Assembly: GCA_002343185.1 (NCBI GenBank)
Contig: DDRT01000001.1
Location: forward strand, 20,683 to 84,682
Reading direction: 5' to 3'
From: Deltaproteobacteria bacterium UBA2409
GTDB taxonomy: Bacteria; Bdellovibrionota_C; UBA2361; DDRT01
Length of the DNA: 64,000 bases
Part shown: positions 6,951 through 16,091 of the stretch, piece by piece
Layout: each line of letters starts with the position of its first letter
Numbering within the stretch: the stretch's first letter is position 1
Notes under the pieces: generated by a model
Databases searched by the model: none
What the model saw: the letters and a program-made list of their open reading frames with translations, nothing else
What the model was told of the DNA's origin: nothing
Program-made: the position numbers and the translations under genes

Positions 6951-8365
6951 TCCTGACCTTCAACTAGATCAGGGTGAACTTCCTTAATTTTCTTTCTAAA
7001 GGCATTCTTAATCTCCCGCTCGGTTACTTGTCCACTTAATCCAAAAAATTCAAGAAGTGTCCCATATTCATCTTTTCTTCGATCAAATCCGGTTGCACGA
7101 CCCATGGTTACAAATTTTGGAGTGTCGTTGTTCTCTTGAATCTTAACTTTTATTACCTTTTTCTTTCGTCTAATCCTTAATAGGGTCAGTAATATCGCAA
7201 GCGAAAGGCCAGTTAGCCCTAACAGCCATCCATCAGATAATAAAAACAATCTTAACCGTTCCAAGAAGGTCAATTTACGACTAATAAGAGTGGCCGTTCT
7301 GTTTGCTTCAGTAAAAAGACCAAGGGCTCTTTGTTTCTCCATCATTTTAAGGGCAAGCTTTTCTCCATCTTTCGATGAGATCGAAATTAAAGCCTTGATG
7401 CCTTCTTCTGCTTCGAGAAATGAATTTGAGGATAAAGCCTCGGTTGTTAGGCTTTTAAGTTTGAAAACCAATTTTTCATTTTGACTGGCAAACTTCAAAA
7501 CCCTGTCAGATGTAAAAACTGGGATATCATCTTTCGATAGGTTCGAAATTGCTTGATCCAGTATCTCAAAAGTACTCGGTCTTGTTGAAATCGCTAATGA
7601 AAGAATCTGCAAAGATCTGCCTGGGTTATTTGAAGATTTTGCCTGCTCGTGAAGTATTTCATTTATTGCAACACTAAAGCCCGTATTTTTGAGCTCTAAA
7701 ACAAGCTGTTCAGCCTCACTAAAACTGCCACGAGTAATGGCATCTTTGAGTCTATTTACCTGCAGATAATTATTCCTAAGCGCCGAAACCTCAATATCGG
7801 TCTCGCCATAAAGTTCTAACATCCTATCAATTAAGCTTTGAGAAGATTTTCCCTCGATAATGCCTTGAGCTACTCGTTTTTCTGCTTCCTCCTTTACTGC
7901 TCCAGCAAGTTTGTAAAGAACAGATACTTCCTCTGGGGGAGTTAGGCTTGGATTAAGTATTATCTCTTTAGCACATTCAGGATCCAGCTTCTTAGGATAA
8001 TCTTTGAAATCTCTTAGTTCGCTAATTACATCTCTTACAATTATATCTTTCCCTGGCAAAACAACTTTTTCATCACAAAGCGTTTGTATAGCCTTTAGGG
8101 CCCAGTCAATTCTTCCAGAAGCTTTTGCGCGCTTAGTAAAGTCTCCAAGGTCTCTCGGGCTTTTAATAGCTCCTAGTGCATGTTCAACAACCCAAGCATC
8201 AACCTTATCTTTCGAAAGAAGTCGCGAAACTCCATTGATTGTTACTACAACACTCTCTTCATCTACAACTTCAAACTTATCAACAGGGAACGATACCCCA
8301 AGCACTGTGACTGAGGCTTCTGCTAATACTAACTGTGAAAATAAAATAATAGATAATAAGCGCAC
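6878..8365 (-). CDS. membrane-anchored protein with C-terminal DnaJ domain
   Basis: 495 aa from a GTG start. An N-terminal signal peptide (MRLLSIILFSQLVLAEA) leads into a long helical exported region of about 350 residues without a named fold. One transmembrane segment follows (GWLLGLTGLSLAILLTLL) and then a cytoplasmic basic stretch. The last 60 residues form a J domain with the HPD motif in EVHPDLVEG. A J domain in the cytoplasm tethered to a periplasmic helical domain could recruit DnaK to an envelope site; this is inference. It is separated from the DUF1573 gene by 28 bases and is likely in one transcript with accB-accC. Confidence 0.75.
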   Translation of the reverse strand: MRLLSIILFSQLVLAEASVTVLGVSFPVDKFEVVDEESVVVTINGVSRLLSKDKVDAWVVEHALGAIKSPRDLGDFTKRAKASGRIDWALKAIQTLCDEKVVLPGKDIIVRDVISELRDFKDYPKKLDPECAKEIILNPSLTPPEEVSVLYKLAGAVKEEAEKRVAQGIIEGKSSQSLIDRMLELYGETDIEVSALRNNYLQVNRLKDAITRGSFSEAEQLVLELKNTGFSVAINEILHEQAKSSNNPGRSLQILSLAISTRPSTFEILDQAISNLSKDDIPVFTSDRVLKFASQNEKLVFKLKSLTTEALSSNSFLEAEEGIKALISISSKDGEKLALKMMEKQRALGLFTEANRTATLISRKLTFLERLRLFLLSDGWLLGLTGLSLAILLTLLRIRRKKKVIKVKIQENNDTPKFVTMGRATGFDRRKDEYGTLLEFFGLSGQVTEREIKNAFRKKIKEVHPDLVEGQDQDFLKTKESYERLLELHNAFNRG

Positions 8366-8393
8366 TACCTAATTCTTTTATCAATTGAGAGCG

Positions 8394-9263
8394 CTAAGGG
8401 GAAACCCCATAAACTGGTATATCGAGCCTTTGTCCATCCTGGAAGCTGAGAGAAACCACCGTTTTTAAGTCTTTTGTTAGCTCTTTTAGGCTAAAAGTCA
8501 GGCTTGCATCATCATTTTGAGCTACCTCAACCTCGTTACTTTGAATTGACTCAATTGGGCTCTTTGTAAATATTTTAACATTCCTAGTAACAGGAGCCGT
8601 AACTACCCCAAATGATACAACTGGCGGTTCGGCTCTAGTAGAGGCTTGAACTCTTCCATATACGGGTACGTTTTTTACTATGGTTTTTTCAGGAGACTTA
8701 AATGTGACTAAAATTCTGTCTCTAAACTCACCAATAGGTGGTGAAATTGACACCTCGCCTGAATCTGACATTTTAATATATTGAGACGCAGAGTTAATCC
8801 CAGATAGTTTAAAAGCTCCTGATGAGGATGCTTTTAGCCTAGTTTTGTAAGTTTCACCTTGATCTAAAACACCAAAGTTAATTACCTCGGGAGAGATGGT
8901 TCCGACTGATTTAACTTCTCCTGTAACACTCAAAACTATCTCAGGAGTAGCTAGATCACTGGTCAATACAGTAGCTGTCTTTGTAATACTACCTGTAAAT
9001 AGTTCGGTTGATACTTTTACATTTATATCTTTTGATTCTCCAGGAGCAATTGCTCCCTCACCGCTTGTTGCTGTGCAGCCACATGGGGCAGTAATTTTAT
9101 GAATTGAAATCGGAGTTTCACCTTTGTTTTGAATCTTAAAAATAGCTTCAACAGTTTCGCCCTGATATACGGAGCCAAAATCATAGGAAGCTTTTTCGAC
9201 TACAGGGGCCGCTTCTACTGAATAAATAAGAAGTGTGAGGAGGCTAAGCGTGCGTACGAACAT
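8394..9263 (-). CDS. secreted DUF1573-domain protein
   Basis: 289 aa. The signal peptide MFVRTLSLLTLLIYSVEA is followed by a DUF1573 (ASPM/SPD-2/Hydin-like immunoglobulin-fold) domain: ASYDFGSVYQGETVEAIFKI, then APCGCTATSGEGAIAPGES. A second beta-rich domain (ISPEVINFGVLDQGETY) repeats the pattern. The cysteines of PCGCT are family hallmarks. The start overlaps the end of accC by 20 bases. Its role is unknown; the envelope location follows from the signal. Confidence 0.85.
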   Translation of the reverse strand: MFVRTLSLLTLLIYSVEAAPVVEKASYDFGSVYQGETVEAIFKIQNKGETPISIHKITAPCGCTATSGEGAIAPGESKDINVKVSTELFTGSITKTATVLTSDLATPEIVLSVTGEVKSVGTISPEVINFGVLDQGETYKTRLKASSSGAFKLSGINSASQYIKMSDSGEVSISPPIGEFRDRILVTFKSPEKTIVKNVPVYGRVQASTRAEPPVVSFGVVTAPVTRNVKIFTKSPIESIQSNEVEVAQNDDASLTFSLKELTKDLKTVVSLSFQDGQRLDIPVYGVSP

Positions 9264-10635
9264 CAGAGCCCCATGTTTCCTTCTCGGAAAATAGCTGAAT
9301 ACTGTCTAAAAATTTCGTATGATGTCGACCTGTTACAAAATCTGGATGTCTTAAAATTCTTCTATGAAGCTCAATATTGGTTTTTATACCCTCAATGATA
9401 AATTCATCCAGGGCAACTAAAAGCTTCTCTATACATGAATTTCTATCTTCGCCTCTAACAACAAGTTTTGCGATTAAGGAGTCATAATAGGGTTGTACGG
9501 TATATCCAGAGTAAAGTGCAGAGTCGACTCTTACGCCATGACCACCAGGGGCATGATAGGCAGTTATAAGACCAGGGGATGGTATTAGGGTTTTTGGATC
9601 TTCTGCGTTGATTCTTGCTTCAATAACATGACCCTTCATAACCACGCTATCTTGTGAGATTGTTAGATCGTTACCCATAGCAAGCCTAATCTGCTCTTTT
9701 ACTATATCAGTATCTGTTACCATCTCTGTTACAGGATGTTCTACCTGAAGCCTTGTATTCATCTCTATAAAGTAAAATTTGTTACTTACAACATCTGCCA
9801 AAAATTCAACGGTTCCAACATTCGTATAGCCAGCAGATTTTCCGAGCTCTACAGCAGCGTTTTCTATCTGTCTTTGAAGAGCTGGATCTAGTCCGATAGA
9901 AGGCGCTTCTTCAATTAGCTTTTGATGGCGACGCTGAATGCTGCAATCTCTTATGCCGAGATGAATTACATTTCCTGCAATGTCGCCAGCAATTTGAACT
10001 TCGATATGCCTGACTTTTGGAAGATATTTTTCAACTAATAAGTGCCCGTCGCCAAATGCTGCTTCAACTTCTCTTTGTGCTGTTGAAAATAGCCCTGAAA
10101 ATGATTCTGCATTTTCAACAACCTTCATTCCCCGACCACCACCACCTGCGCAAGCCTTTAAGAGAATTGGAAAGCCTACATTCTTTGCGATAGCAAATGC
10201 CTCTTCTGAATTTAAATATCCTTGAGAATCACCTGGAATAGTTGGAACTCCTGCTTTATCAGCAGCACGCCTTGCGCGTGCCTTATCTCCCATCATGCGC
10301 ATATTGCGCACTGTAGGGCCAATAAATGTTATTCCGCATGATGAGCAGATCTCAGCAAAAGCAGGATTTTCAGATAAAAAACCATATCCTGGATGGATTG
10401 CATCCGCACCGGTTGCTGTAGCAGCCGACATAATACTTGCTATATTCAAATAACTTTCTTTAGCTAGAGCAGGCCCTATGCAAACGCTTTCTGTTGCAAG
10501 TTTTACATGAAGCGCATCAACATCAGCTTTTGAATGAACCGCCACAGTTTTTATTCCGAGCTGATGGCACGCTCTAATAACTCGTAAAGCTATTTCACCT
10601 CTATTTGCGATAAGAACTTTTTTTGGAAGCTTCAT
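9244..10635 (-). CDS. accC: acetyl-CoA carboxylase biotin carboxylase subunit
   Basis: 463 aa. It carboxylates biotin on AccB using ATP and bicarbonate, the first step of fatty acid synthesis. Features in order: MKLPKKVLIANRGEIALRV N-terminus, the HPGYGFLSEN motif, the ATP-grasp glycine loop CAGGGGRGMK, the CSIQRRHQK motif, and the active-site region FIEMNTRLQVEHPVTEMV. It overlaps accB by four bases. A few residues after the usual end are extra. Confidence 0.97.
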   Translation of the reverse strand: MKLPKKVLIANRGEIALRVIRACHQLGIKTVAVHSKADVDALHVKLATESVCIGPALAKESYLNIASIMSAATATGADAIHPGYGFLSENPAFAEICSSCGITFIGPTVRNMRMMGDKARARRAADKAGVPTIPGDSQGYLNSEEAFAIAKNVGFPILLKACAGGGGRGMKVVENAESFSGLFSTAQREVEAAFGDGHLLVEKYLPKVRHIEVQIAGDIAGNVIHLGIRDCSIQRRHQKLIEEAPSIGLDPALQRQIENAAVELGKSAGYTNVGTVEFLADVVSNKFYFIEMNTRLQVEHPVTEMVTDTDIVKEQIRLAMGNDLTISQDSVVMKGHVIEARINAEDPKTLIPSPGLITAYHAPGGHGVRVDSALYSGYTVQPYYDSLIAKLVVRGEDRNSCIEKLLVALDEFIIEGIKTNIELHRRILRHPDFVTGRHHTKFLDSIQLFSEKETWGSDVRTHA

Positions 10636-11093
10636 GCGCTAGGATCAATTAAAAATAGAACTTCTCCAAACTCTACAACCTGACCATCCGTCAGTAAAAC
10701 TTTTACGATCTTACCACTAACTGGTGCTTCGATCTCATTCATTATCTTCATAGCTTCAATGATACAAAGGGTGTCTCCTTTTTTTACCATCTGGCCTTCT
10801 GAAGCATACGCCTCAGCGTCAGGGGAAGGTTTCCTGTAAAAAGTGCCCACGATAGGTGACTCAACTTTGGTGTACTTTTCATCAACCACGGGTGGTGCAG
10901 ATTGGATAGCAGCAGGTGGAGTTGATATTGCAGGTGCAACTGAAGATATTTGAGTGGAGGTCTGAACTACAGAGCCACCCCTTGAAAGCTTGATGTGAAC
11001 TCCATCATGCTCGATTTCAAAATCAGTTACTTCGTTCTGCTTTAATATTCTGATTATTTGCTCTAGGTCGTTTATATTCATACGCGAGCCCAA
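10632..11093 (-). CDS. accB: biotin carboxyl carrier protein of acetyl-CoA carboxylase
   Basis: 153 aa. The biotinyl domain ends the protein, with the biotinylated lysine in EAMKIMNEIEAP and the preceding thumb-containing region SPIVGTFYRKPSPDAEAY. The N-terminal helix MNINDLEQIIRILKQN is typical. The start is uncertain: TTG at 11093 has GAGG seven bases upstream, while ATG 11081 sits too far from it. It is followed directly by accC. Confidence 0.96.
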   Translation of the reverse strand: MGSRMNINDLEQIIRILKQNEVTDFEIEHDGVHIKLSRGGSVVQTSTQISSVAPAISTPPAAIQSAPPVVDEKYTKVESPIVGTFYRKPSPDAEAYASEGQMVKKGDTLCIIEAMKIMNEIEAPVSGKIVKVLLTDGQVVEFGEVLFLIDPSA

Positions 11094-11146
11094 TAGAATA
11101 CCTCAAAATTGCCTTTAACTAAAGTCTAATCAGAATGGTGATCCTT

Positions 11147-11174
11147 GGGGGTCAGGCCTTCCGGCCTGACCCCC
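11147..11174. repeat. GGGGGTCAGGCC palindrome, short form
   Basis: Perfect 12-bp arms (11147-11158 and 11163-11174) around TTCC. It lies between the pil-linked gene at 11176 and accB, so the hairpin could end pil transcription. It belongs to the same family as 538-613. Confidence 0.85.
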
Positions 11175-11175
11175 G

Positions 11176-11415
11176 TTATATTTCTATCTCCGTATCAGCA
11201 ACCACTGTTTCACTGGCTTTTGCTGTATTAACCCCTAGCTTGTCGGCTAAAAGTAAAACTGACTCATTTTCAGGATTTAAACTTAAAAGAACCTCTGCTT
11301 CTCTTCTTGCAAAAGAATAAAGACCTTCCTCCCAAAGAGCACGCACTAAATTGAGACGGGCTATCGAGTCCTCTTGATTGTCCTCGATAGCCCGTAAAAG
11401 CTCAACTATGTTCAT
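11176..11415 (-). CDS. small TPR-like protein at the end of the pil cluster
   Basis: 79 aa. The pattern LNLVRALWEEGLYSFARREAEVLLSLNPENESVLLLADKLG resembles one and a half tetratricopeptide repeats. There is no signal peptide, so it is probably cytoplasmic. The start abuts the stop of the lipoprotein gene upstream, which suggests it is the last gene of the pilM-to-pilQ transcript. No specific function is recognised. Confidence 0.7.
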   Translation of the reverse strand: MNIVELLRAIEDNQEDSIARLNLVRALWEEGLYSFARREAEVLLSLNPENESVLLLADKLGVNTAKASETVVADTEIEI

Positions 11416-12365
11416 TAACAGTTGTCGTAATTGCTATAAACAACTGCCCTAGCGCCACTAATTGTTAAGCTTGAATTATTCCATGTCCCAGTAAGTCTGG
11501 CGGTAACATTTCTACTTCCAGTCACAGTAAGGGTAACAGAAGTTCCTGAAAACTCCTTAGAAGCTCCAGCTGCTAAGCCTAAGATTCTAGTGAATGGAAT
11601 TTTACATGTTCCAGTTGCTCCTGCAGCTATCTCGCAGACTCCTGCTAAAGAGCCCGAAGTTACAGAGCCTCCAGTTGAGGAAGATGCAGCGGATGTGAAA
11701 GAAGCAGAGGTAAATCTCACTACCTGAGAAGTTCCATTCTTAACGGCTACTACCAGTGTATCATTACCCCACTGCTCAAGACCTGTCGTACAGGCGGTTC
11801 TTGTTATATCAATTTCATTTGTGGCATCTGTTCCAATTGCTTCGACTGCGACAGAAGTTACAGCAATTCTGTTAGAAGGATCATCTACAACCGATCCTCC
11901 CGATCCTAACCCACCACCTGCAGCGCCAGGAAACCCAGCAAATCCTTCAGGGGCGGAACCAGTACAAACTATTCTCTTAAACTCTCTTAGCCCTGCTCCA
12001 ACTGGAAGTCTGCAACCAAATTGATAGCTTCCCGGAGCTTCACAGCCAATTCTACCGCTTATAGCACCGCTATCATCAGTCATTTCTTGTCCAGTTGTAG
12101 GTTCTAAGATCGCGATACCAGCTTCACTATCACAGGCAGCTTGGATATTAGGAACTGGAGCACCGAAGCTATCTTTAGCTTTAAAAAAGAATCCTGTAGT
12201 GCTTCCTACTGGAAATCTATCTGAGTTCAGCTCAAGAGAGACGCTACCAGAATCCTCGCCTACAAATGTATCGTCAGCATCTACGCCAGTTTCGCCACCG
12301 TCAGTACTGCCCGACGTGCATGCAACTAGCCACACTAAACACAGTAGCGCTATAACCTTTTTCAT
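11415..12365 (-). CDS. lipoprotein linked to the pil cluster
   Basis: 316 aa. A signal peptide with lipobox (MKKVIALLCLVWLVACTSG) puts the lipidated Cys at residue 16. The mature part begins with an acidic Gly/Asp-rich linker, then a beta-rich Ig-like domain (VSLELNSDRFPVGSTTGFFF), a glycine-rich hinge, and a second Ser/Thr-rich beta domain ending YSNYDNC. Cysteines are plentiful. It sits downstream of pilQ where other genomes place pilP, but it shows no PilP motif. A role in the pilus or secretin outer-membrane complex is inference. Confidence 0.8.
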   Translation of the reverse strand: MKKVIALLCLVWLVACTSGSTDGGETGVDADDTFVGEDSGSVSLELNSDRFPVGSTTGFFFKAKDSFGAPVPNIQAACDSEAGIAILEPTTGQEMTDDSGAISGRIGCEAPGSYQFGCRLPVGAGLREFKRIVCTGSAPEGFAGFPGAAGGGLGSGGSVVDDPSNRIAVTSVAVEAIGTDATNEIDITRTACTTGLEQWGNDTLVVAVKNGTSQVVRFTSASFTSAASSSTGGSVTSGSLAGVCEIAAGATGTCKIPFTRILGLAAGASKEFSGTSVTLTVTGSRNVTARLTGTWNNSSLTISGARAVVYSNYDNC

Positions 12366-12387
12366 AAGTTTACCCTCATAAAATTCC

Positions 12388-13050
12388 TTATATACCCTCT
12401 TCTAAACCTGATGAGCCTGGAGTAGCTGTTGGCGCTGGACCAGGAATAATTATATTTTCTTCAATTATTCTGAAATTGAATCCTATCTCATTAGTTTCCA
12501 TGCGATCCCCTGCTGTTGTTACCCCAGATACAGTGTAATAACCCTCTAATTTAAAGGGCGGTTCAGGAAGTTTCGCCCTATTCAAATTAATCCATTGAAG
12601 AATTTCATTAGGAAGCACGACAGCACCTGCAGTTACAGACTGAGCTTTTGGTCCATCGTCATCTTCCTCTTCTCCTCCTCCAACTTCAGGAGCGGATAAC
12701 ACAACACTGAATGGAGCGCTAGTTGTAGGGGGCTGCTCAGAAGCTCCGGGAATTCTGAATCTATAATACATTCGATCCGTTCTGATGCCTTGCTTAGTCA
12801 GATTATTCCCAACCATAAAACATAATCCAGGAACCAAAAGTATCTCACCACTAGATATAATCTCTGCAAATATTGCCCCTGAGGACATTATAACAGTCGC
12901 TCCAGTCACTCCCCCAAAAGTACAAATCCCCTCATCATCCGGTGCTGCCCAACCGTAAGCGGTGAAGGATACTCCTTGATCATTATTTGTAGCTGAGCCA
13001 CATGACATGAGACCCACGCAGATTAATGAACTTAAAATTAAATTTCTCAT
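12388..13050 (-). CDS. lipoprotein directly downstream of pilQ
   Basis: 220 aa with lipobox GLMSCGSA (Cys at 17). The mature part looks beta-rich and contains an acidic run (GGGEEEDDDGPK near residue 125) and a proline-rich C-terminus. Not recognised as any named family. The 18-base gap to pilQ suggests cotranscription, so it is a candidate pilus or secretin accessory protein. Confidence 0.78.
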   Translation of the reverse strand: MRNLILSSLICVGLMSCGSATNNDQGVSFTAYGWAAPDDEGICTFGGVTGATVIMSSGAIFAEIISSGEILLVPGLCFMVGNNLTKQGIRTDRMYYRFRIPGASEQPPTTSAPFSVVLSAPEVGGGEEEDDDGPKAQSVTAGAVVLPNEILQWINLNRAKLPEPPFKLEGYYTVSGVTTAGDRMETNEIGFNFRIIEENIIIPGPAPTATPGSSGLEEGI

Positions 13051-13068
13051 AACTACCTATCTCTCTCC

Positions 13069-15306
13069 CTATGAAGATAATTTCATTGAAGCATCATCAA
13101 AGCTTCCTTCTACAATTCGTGGGGTAATAAAGAACAGTAGTTCTTCATCACTATTAGTTGTACTACTTCGCCTAAAGAATGTTCCAAGCACGGGAATATC
13201 CTTCAAGAATGGAACTCCGGTCAGTGTGCTATTATCACTGACTTTGTAAATTCCACCCATAGCGAATGTCTGTCCACTTGACACGAGCACACTTGAATTA
13301 GCCTTTCTTTCAATCGTTGAAGGAATTCCATCAACCTCTTGAGCGCCAAGGGTGCTTGACTCAGCTGAAATATCCAGTAACACAAAATAATCAGGTGATG
13401 CTTGTGGTGTGACTGAAAGCTTAATTCCGAGTCTTATCTGTTCTGTTGCAGAACCATCAGAGCCAGAGCTTGAACCTGATCCAGTTTGAACAGTCGTACC
13501 ACCAGAAGGTTTCTTAACTCTTATTACTTCTACAGCCTCTATCGAAGCTTGAGTATTGTTGGTTGTAGCAACTGAAGGCTTTGAAACAACTCTAGCAATA
13601 CCATCTTGCTCGTAAGCACTTAGCCTTGCTGCAAGCGATCTTGCTCCGTCTGCACTGTTAAATATCATCGATATTGCAGAACCAGCTTCGCTTGGGAAAC
13701 TTGAAAAGGTTGGTATGTCTCCAAACTGAGTGCCAGTTTCTCCCCCACCAATATTCATTGAATTCGGGAAATTCCAGCCAGTTGCATTTCCAGTTTCAGG
13801 AGAAGCAATAAAGCTTCCACCAAGTTCTGCTCCGAGATCTCTGATGAAATCTCTCTTAGCCTCAACAATTTGTGTTTCAAGCAAAACTTGTGGAGTACGA
13901 AGATCTAGCTTTTTAATTAACTCAACAACGTTCTTAACTCCTTTCCTGATATCTTTTACGATTATCTGGTTAGTTCTTTCATCAAAAGCAATGCTTCCTC
14001 TTTCAGTAACGACCGAGTCAAGTATCGGCTTAATAGCAGATGCTTTTGCGTAACTAACTCTTACATACTGTATTTGAAGTGGCTCAAGCTCATCTTCAGC
14101 TTGCCTTGCTTGCTTAAGAGCTTCTCTTTCCTGTCTTAGTCTTTCGATTGGAGCAATTCTTACTACATTGCCCTCTTGAACTTTATCTAAACCATTTGTC
14201 TTTAAGATAACATCAAGAGCCTGATCCCAAGGAACATCAATAAGTCTTAAAGTAACCTTACCTGTAACATCATCGCTTGCGATGATGTTTAGATTAGATA
14301 CTTCAGCGATAATTCTTAGTGCATTATCAATATCAGTGTCTTGAAGATCTAAAGATATTAGTCTTCCAGTATACTGGGAATCTCCACCAAGAAGAGATGC
14401 AAGATCATCATTTTCGATAGTTCCACTCTCTGGAACCTTAGCTGCTGTATCTAACTCTTCAGGATTTGCCTGAGCGCGAATTAGTAGTTGTTCATCAAGG
14501 TTTATGTCATCAGTGACATAAATGTTGCCGTTTTCTGCATGAGCAGTAAGACTTGCTTCTGGTTGAGCAAAGATTCTTAAAAGAAGATCTCTTCCCTTAC
14601 TTACCGGTCTAACCGAACGAATCGATCCACTTCCTGGAGCAGCAACTTGTGTTTCTCCAGCACCTGTAGCAATCCCAGCATCTTTTAGTGTCAAAACATA
14701 TTCTGAGGGAGCTGTTTGGCTTAGATTGAACTCTGGAACGTTAGACATTCTCGCAACAATCATGTTCCCTTTCTGCTTTCCTTTGGTGATCTCAATGGAA
14801 GATAGTTTTGCAATCGCTTCATCACTCGCAGGAACAGCCTCAAGAGGCACCAATGCTTTTACTTCCTCTCGTCGGGCAACTGTTTGTCCAGTAGCGTCCG
14901 AGATCTTAGCGTCATTAGCTTTTGCGATCTGAGCTCCTGGCTTAGCAAATGTAATCTGCACTTTGCCTTGAGATTTTTTTGCATCGCTAATTACACCATC
15001 CTGCAAGTCGAACACGATTCTTGCTTTATTGGGGTGTGTTCCAAAACGAATTCTTTCAACCAATGGGAGACTCAAATTCTCCTTTGTTTCGTTTCTTTCT
15101 AGGCTTAGTCCGGGTAGATCAACTACAAACCTATTTGGATTGGCCAAAGTCTCACTAGAAAATTCAGAGCCTGCTAACTCAAAAGTTACTGTTGACTCTG
15201 TTGAATCAACGACGCGAACTCCTACCCCTTGAGCAGAAAAATCTCTTGGGGCTGCGTAAGCCGAGATGGATAGGCAAAATAGCCCTAAAATTAAAAACTT
15301 ATTCAT
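13069..15306 (-). CDS. pilQ: type IV pilus secretin PilQ
   Basis: 745 aa outer-membrane secretin, the exit pore of the type IV pilus. After the signal peptide (MNKFLILGLFCLSISAYA) there are AMIN-type beta domains (VVDLPGLSLERNE; later RSVRPVSKGRDLLLRIF). A short secretin/TonB domain follows (ISLDLQDTDIDNALRIIAEV), then an N1 domain (VSYAKASAIKPILDSVV). The C-terminal secretin core includes VVSKPSVATTNNTQASI, a Ser/Gly-rich gate loop, and GVPFLKDIPVLGTFFR. It ends in the cluster order M-N-O-Q. No pilP lies in the 131-base gap to pilO. Confidence 0.96.
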   Translation of the reverse strand: MNKFLILGLFCLSISAYAAPRDFSAQGVGVRVVDSTESTVTFELAGSEFSSETLANPNRFVVDLPGLSLERNETKENLSLPLVERIRFGTHPNKARIVFDLQDGVISDAKKSQGKVQITFAKPGAQIAKANDAKISDATGQTVARREEVKALVPLEAVPASDEAIAKLSSIEITKGKQKGNMIVARMSNVPEFNLSQTAPSEYVLTLKDAGIATGAGETQVAAPGSGSIRSVRPVSKGRDLLLRIFAQPEASLTAHAENGNIYVTDDINLDEQLLIRAQANPEELDTAAKVPESGTIENDDLASLLGGDSQYTGRLISLDLQDTDIDNALRIIAEVSNLNIIASDDVTGKVTLRLIDVPWDQALDVILKTNGLDKVQEGNVVRIAPIERLRQEREALKQARQAEDELEPLQIQYVRVSYAKASAIKPILDSVVTERGSIAFDERTNQIIVKDIRKGVKNVVELIKKLDLRTPQVLLETQIVEAKRDFIRDLGAELGGSFIASPETGNATGWNFPNSMNIGGGETGTQFGDIPTFSSFPSEAGSAISMIFNSADGARSLAARLSAYEQDGIARVVSKPSVATTNNTQASIEAVEVIRVKKPSGGTTVQTGSGSSSGSDGSATEQIRLGIKLSVTPQASPDYFVLLDISAESSTLGAQEVDGIPSTIERKANSSVLVSSGQTFAMGGIYKVSDNSTLTGVPFLKDIPVLGTFFRRSSTTNSDEELLFFITPRIVEGSFDDASMKLSS

Positions 15307-15437
15307 GGAAAAACTCCCAAACTGACAAAACTAAATCCCTCACACTAAAAAAACCTAAAGTCTCCTAGGTACCAATAAAATCCTAAGGCCCATAATGTCA
15401 ATCCAGAATTTTTATAAAACTTATCTAAAACTATGTT

Positions 15438-16091
15438 TTATTTCTTCTTGACACCTGAGGCCTTCTTACCTTTCTTTCCCTTAACCTCTTCCTCTTTTGG
15501 ACGCATCTCATCCTCTGTAAGCTGTCGATACGCTGTTATAGTACAGCTAACATCTACTCCTACCGATCCTCCCTCCGAGTAGCCTCTGGGGTTTATGAAT
15601 GAAACATCTGCAACGCTAATAATCCTTGATAGTCTGCTTATCTCATCAAAGAAACTAACTACCTGATGATATGTGCCTCTCATCTCGATTCGAACAGGGA
15701 TCTCAGCATAATGAGAAGAAACTTTGTCTGGTTCCGGTGCAAATCTTCTGACGTTTAGCCCTATGTCTTTGGCTAGTGACTGAACTGAGCTTAGAAGATT
15801 AGGAACTTCTCTTCCTTGTGGGAGCTGTCTTTCTGCAAGTTCTTGAACAGATCTATAGGCAGCAACCTCCTTTTTATATCTCTCAAGATTAGCAGCGATC
15901 CTCCTCTCTTGATTCAACTGTGTTTGCAGAGAATCTATCTCTTTAAGAAGACCATCCTCTTCCTCTCTTAGTGGGCTTAGAAATAGATAATTACAACCAA
16001 ACCATGTAACTAAAATTATGGCTATAACCCCACCAATCAGCTGCTTTTGAGAAAGTCCTTCAATGAACTCAAGAAGCTTCTTCACTGACAC
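15438..16091 (-). CDS. pilO: type IV pilus inner-membrane assembly protein PilO
   Basis: 217 aa. One N-terminal membrane segment (LIGGVIAIILVTWFGCNYLFL) precedes a coiled coil (ELEEE-type, LLKEIDSLQTQLNQERRIAANLERYK). The periplasmic ferredoxin-like domain contains RFAPEPDKVSSHYAEIPVRI and GTYHQVVSFFDEISRLSRII, the usual PilO core. It has a Lys-rich C-terminal tail and overlaps pilN by 23 bases. Confidence 0.93.
   Translation of the reverse strand: MSVKKLLEFIEGLSQKQLIGGVIAIILVTWFGCNYLFLSPLREEEDGLLKEIDSLQTQLNQERRIAANLERYKKEVAAYRSVQELAERQLPQGREVPNLLSSVQSLAKDIGLNVRRFAPEPDKVSSHYAEIPVRIEMRGTYHQVVSFFDEISRLSRIISVADVSFINPRGYSEGGSVGVDVSCTITAYRQLTEDEMRPKEEEVKGKKGKKASGVKKK

Noticed and set aside
13007..13249. 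Plus-strand frame over the pilQ 3' end
   Set aside because: Shadow of pilQ, whose secretin core is unmistakable on the other strand.
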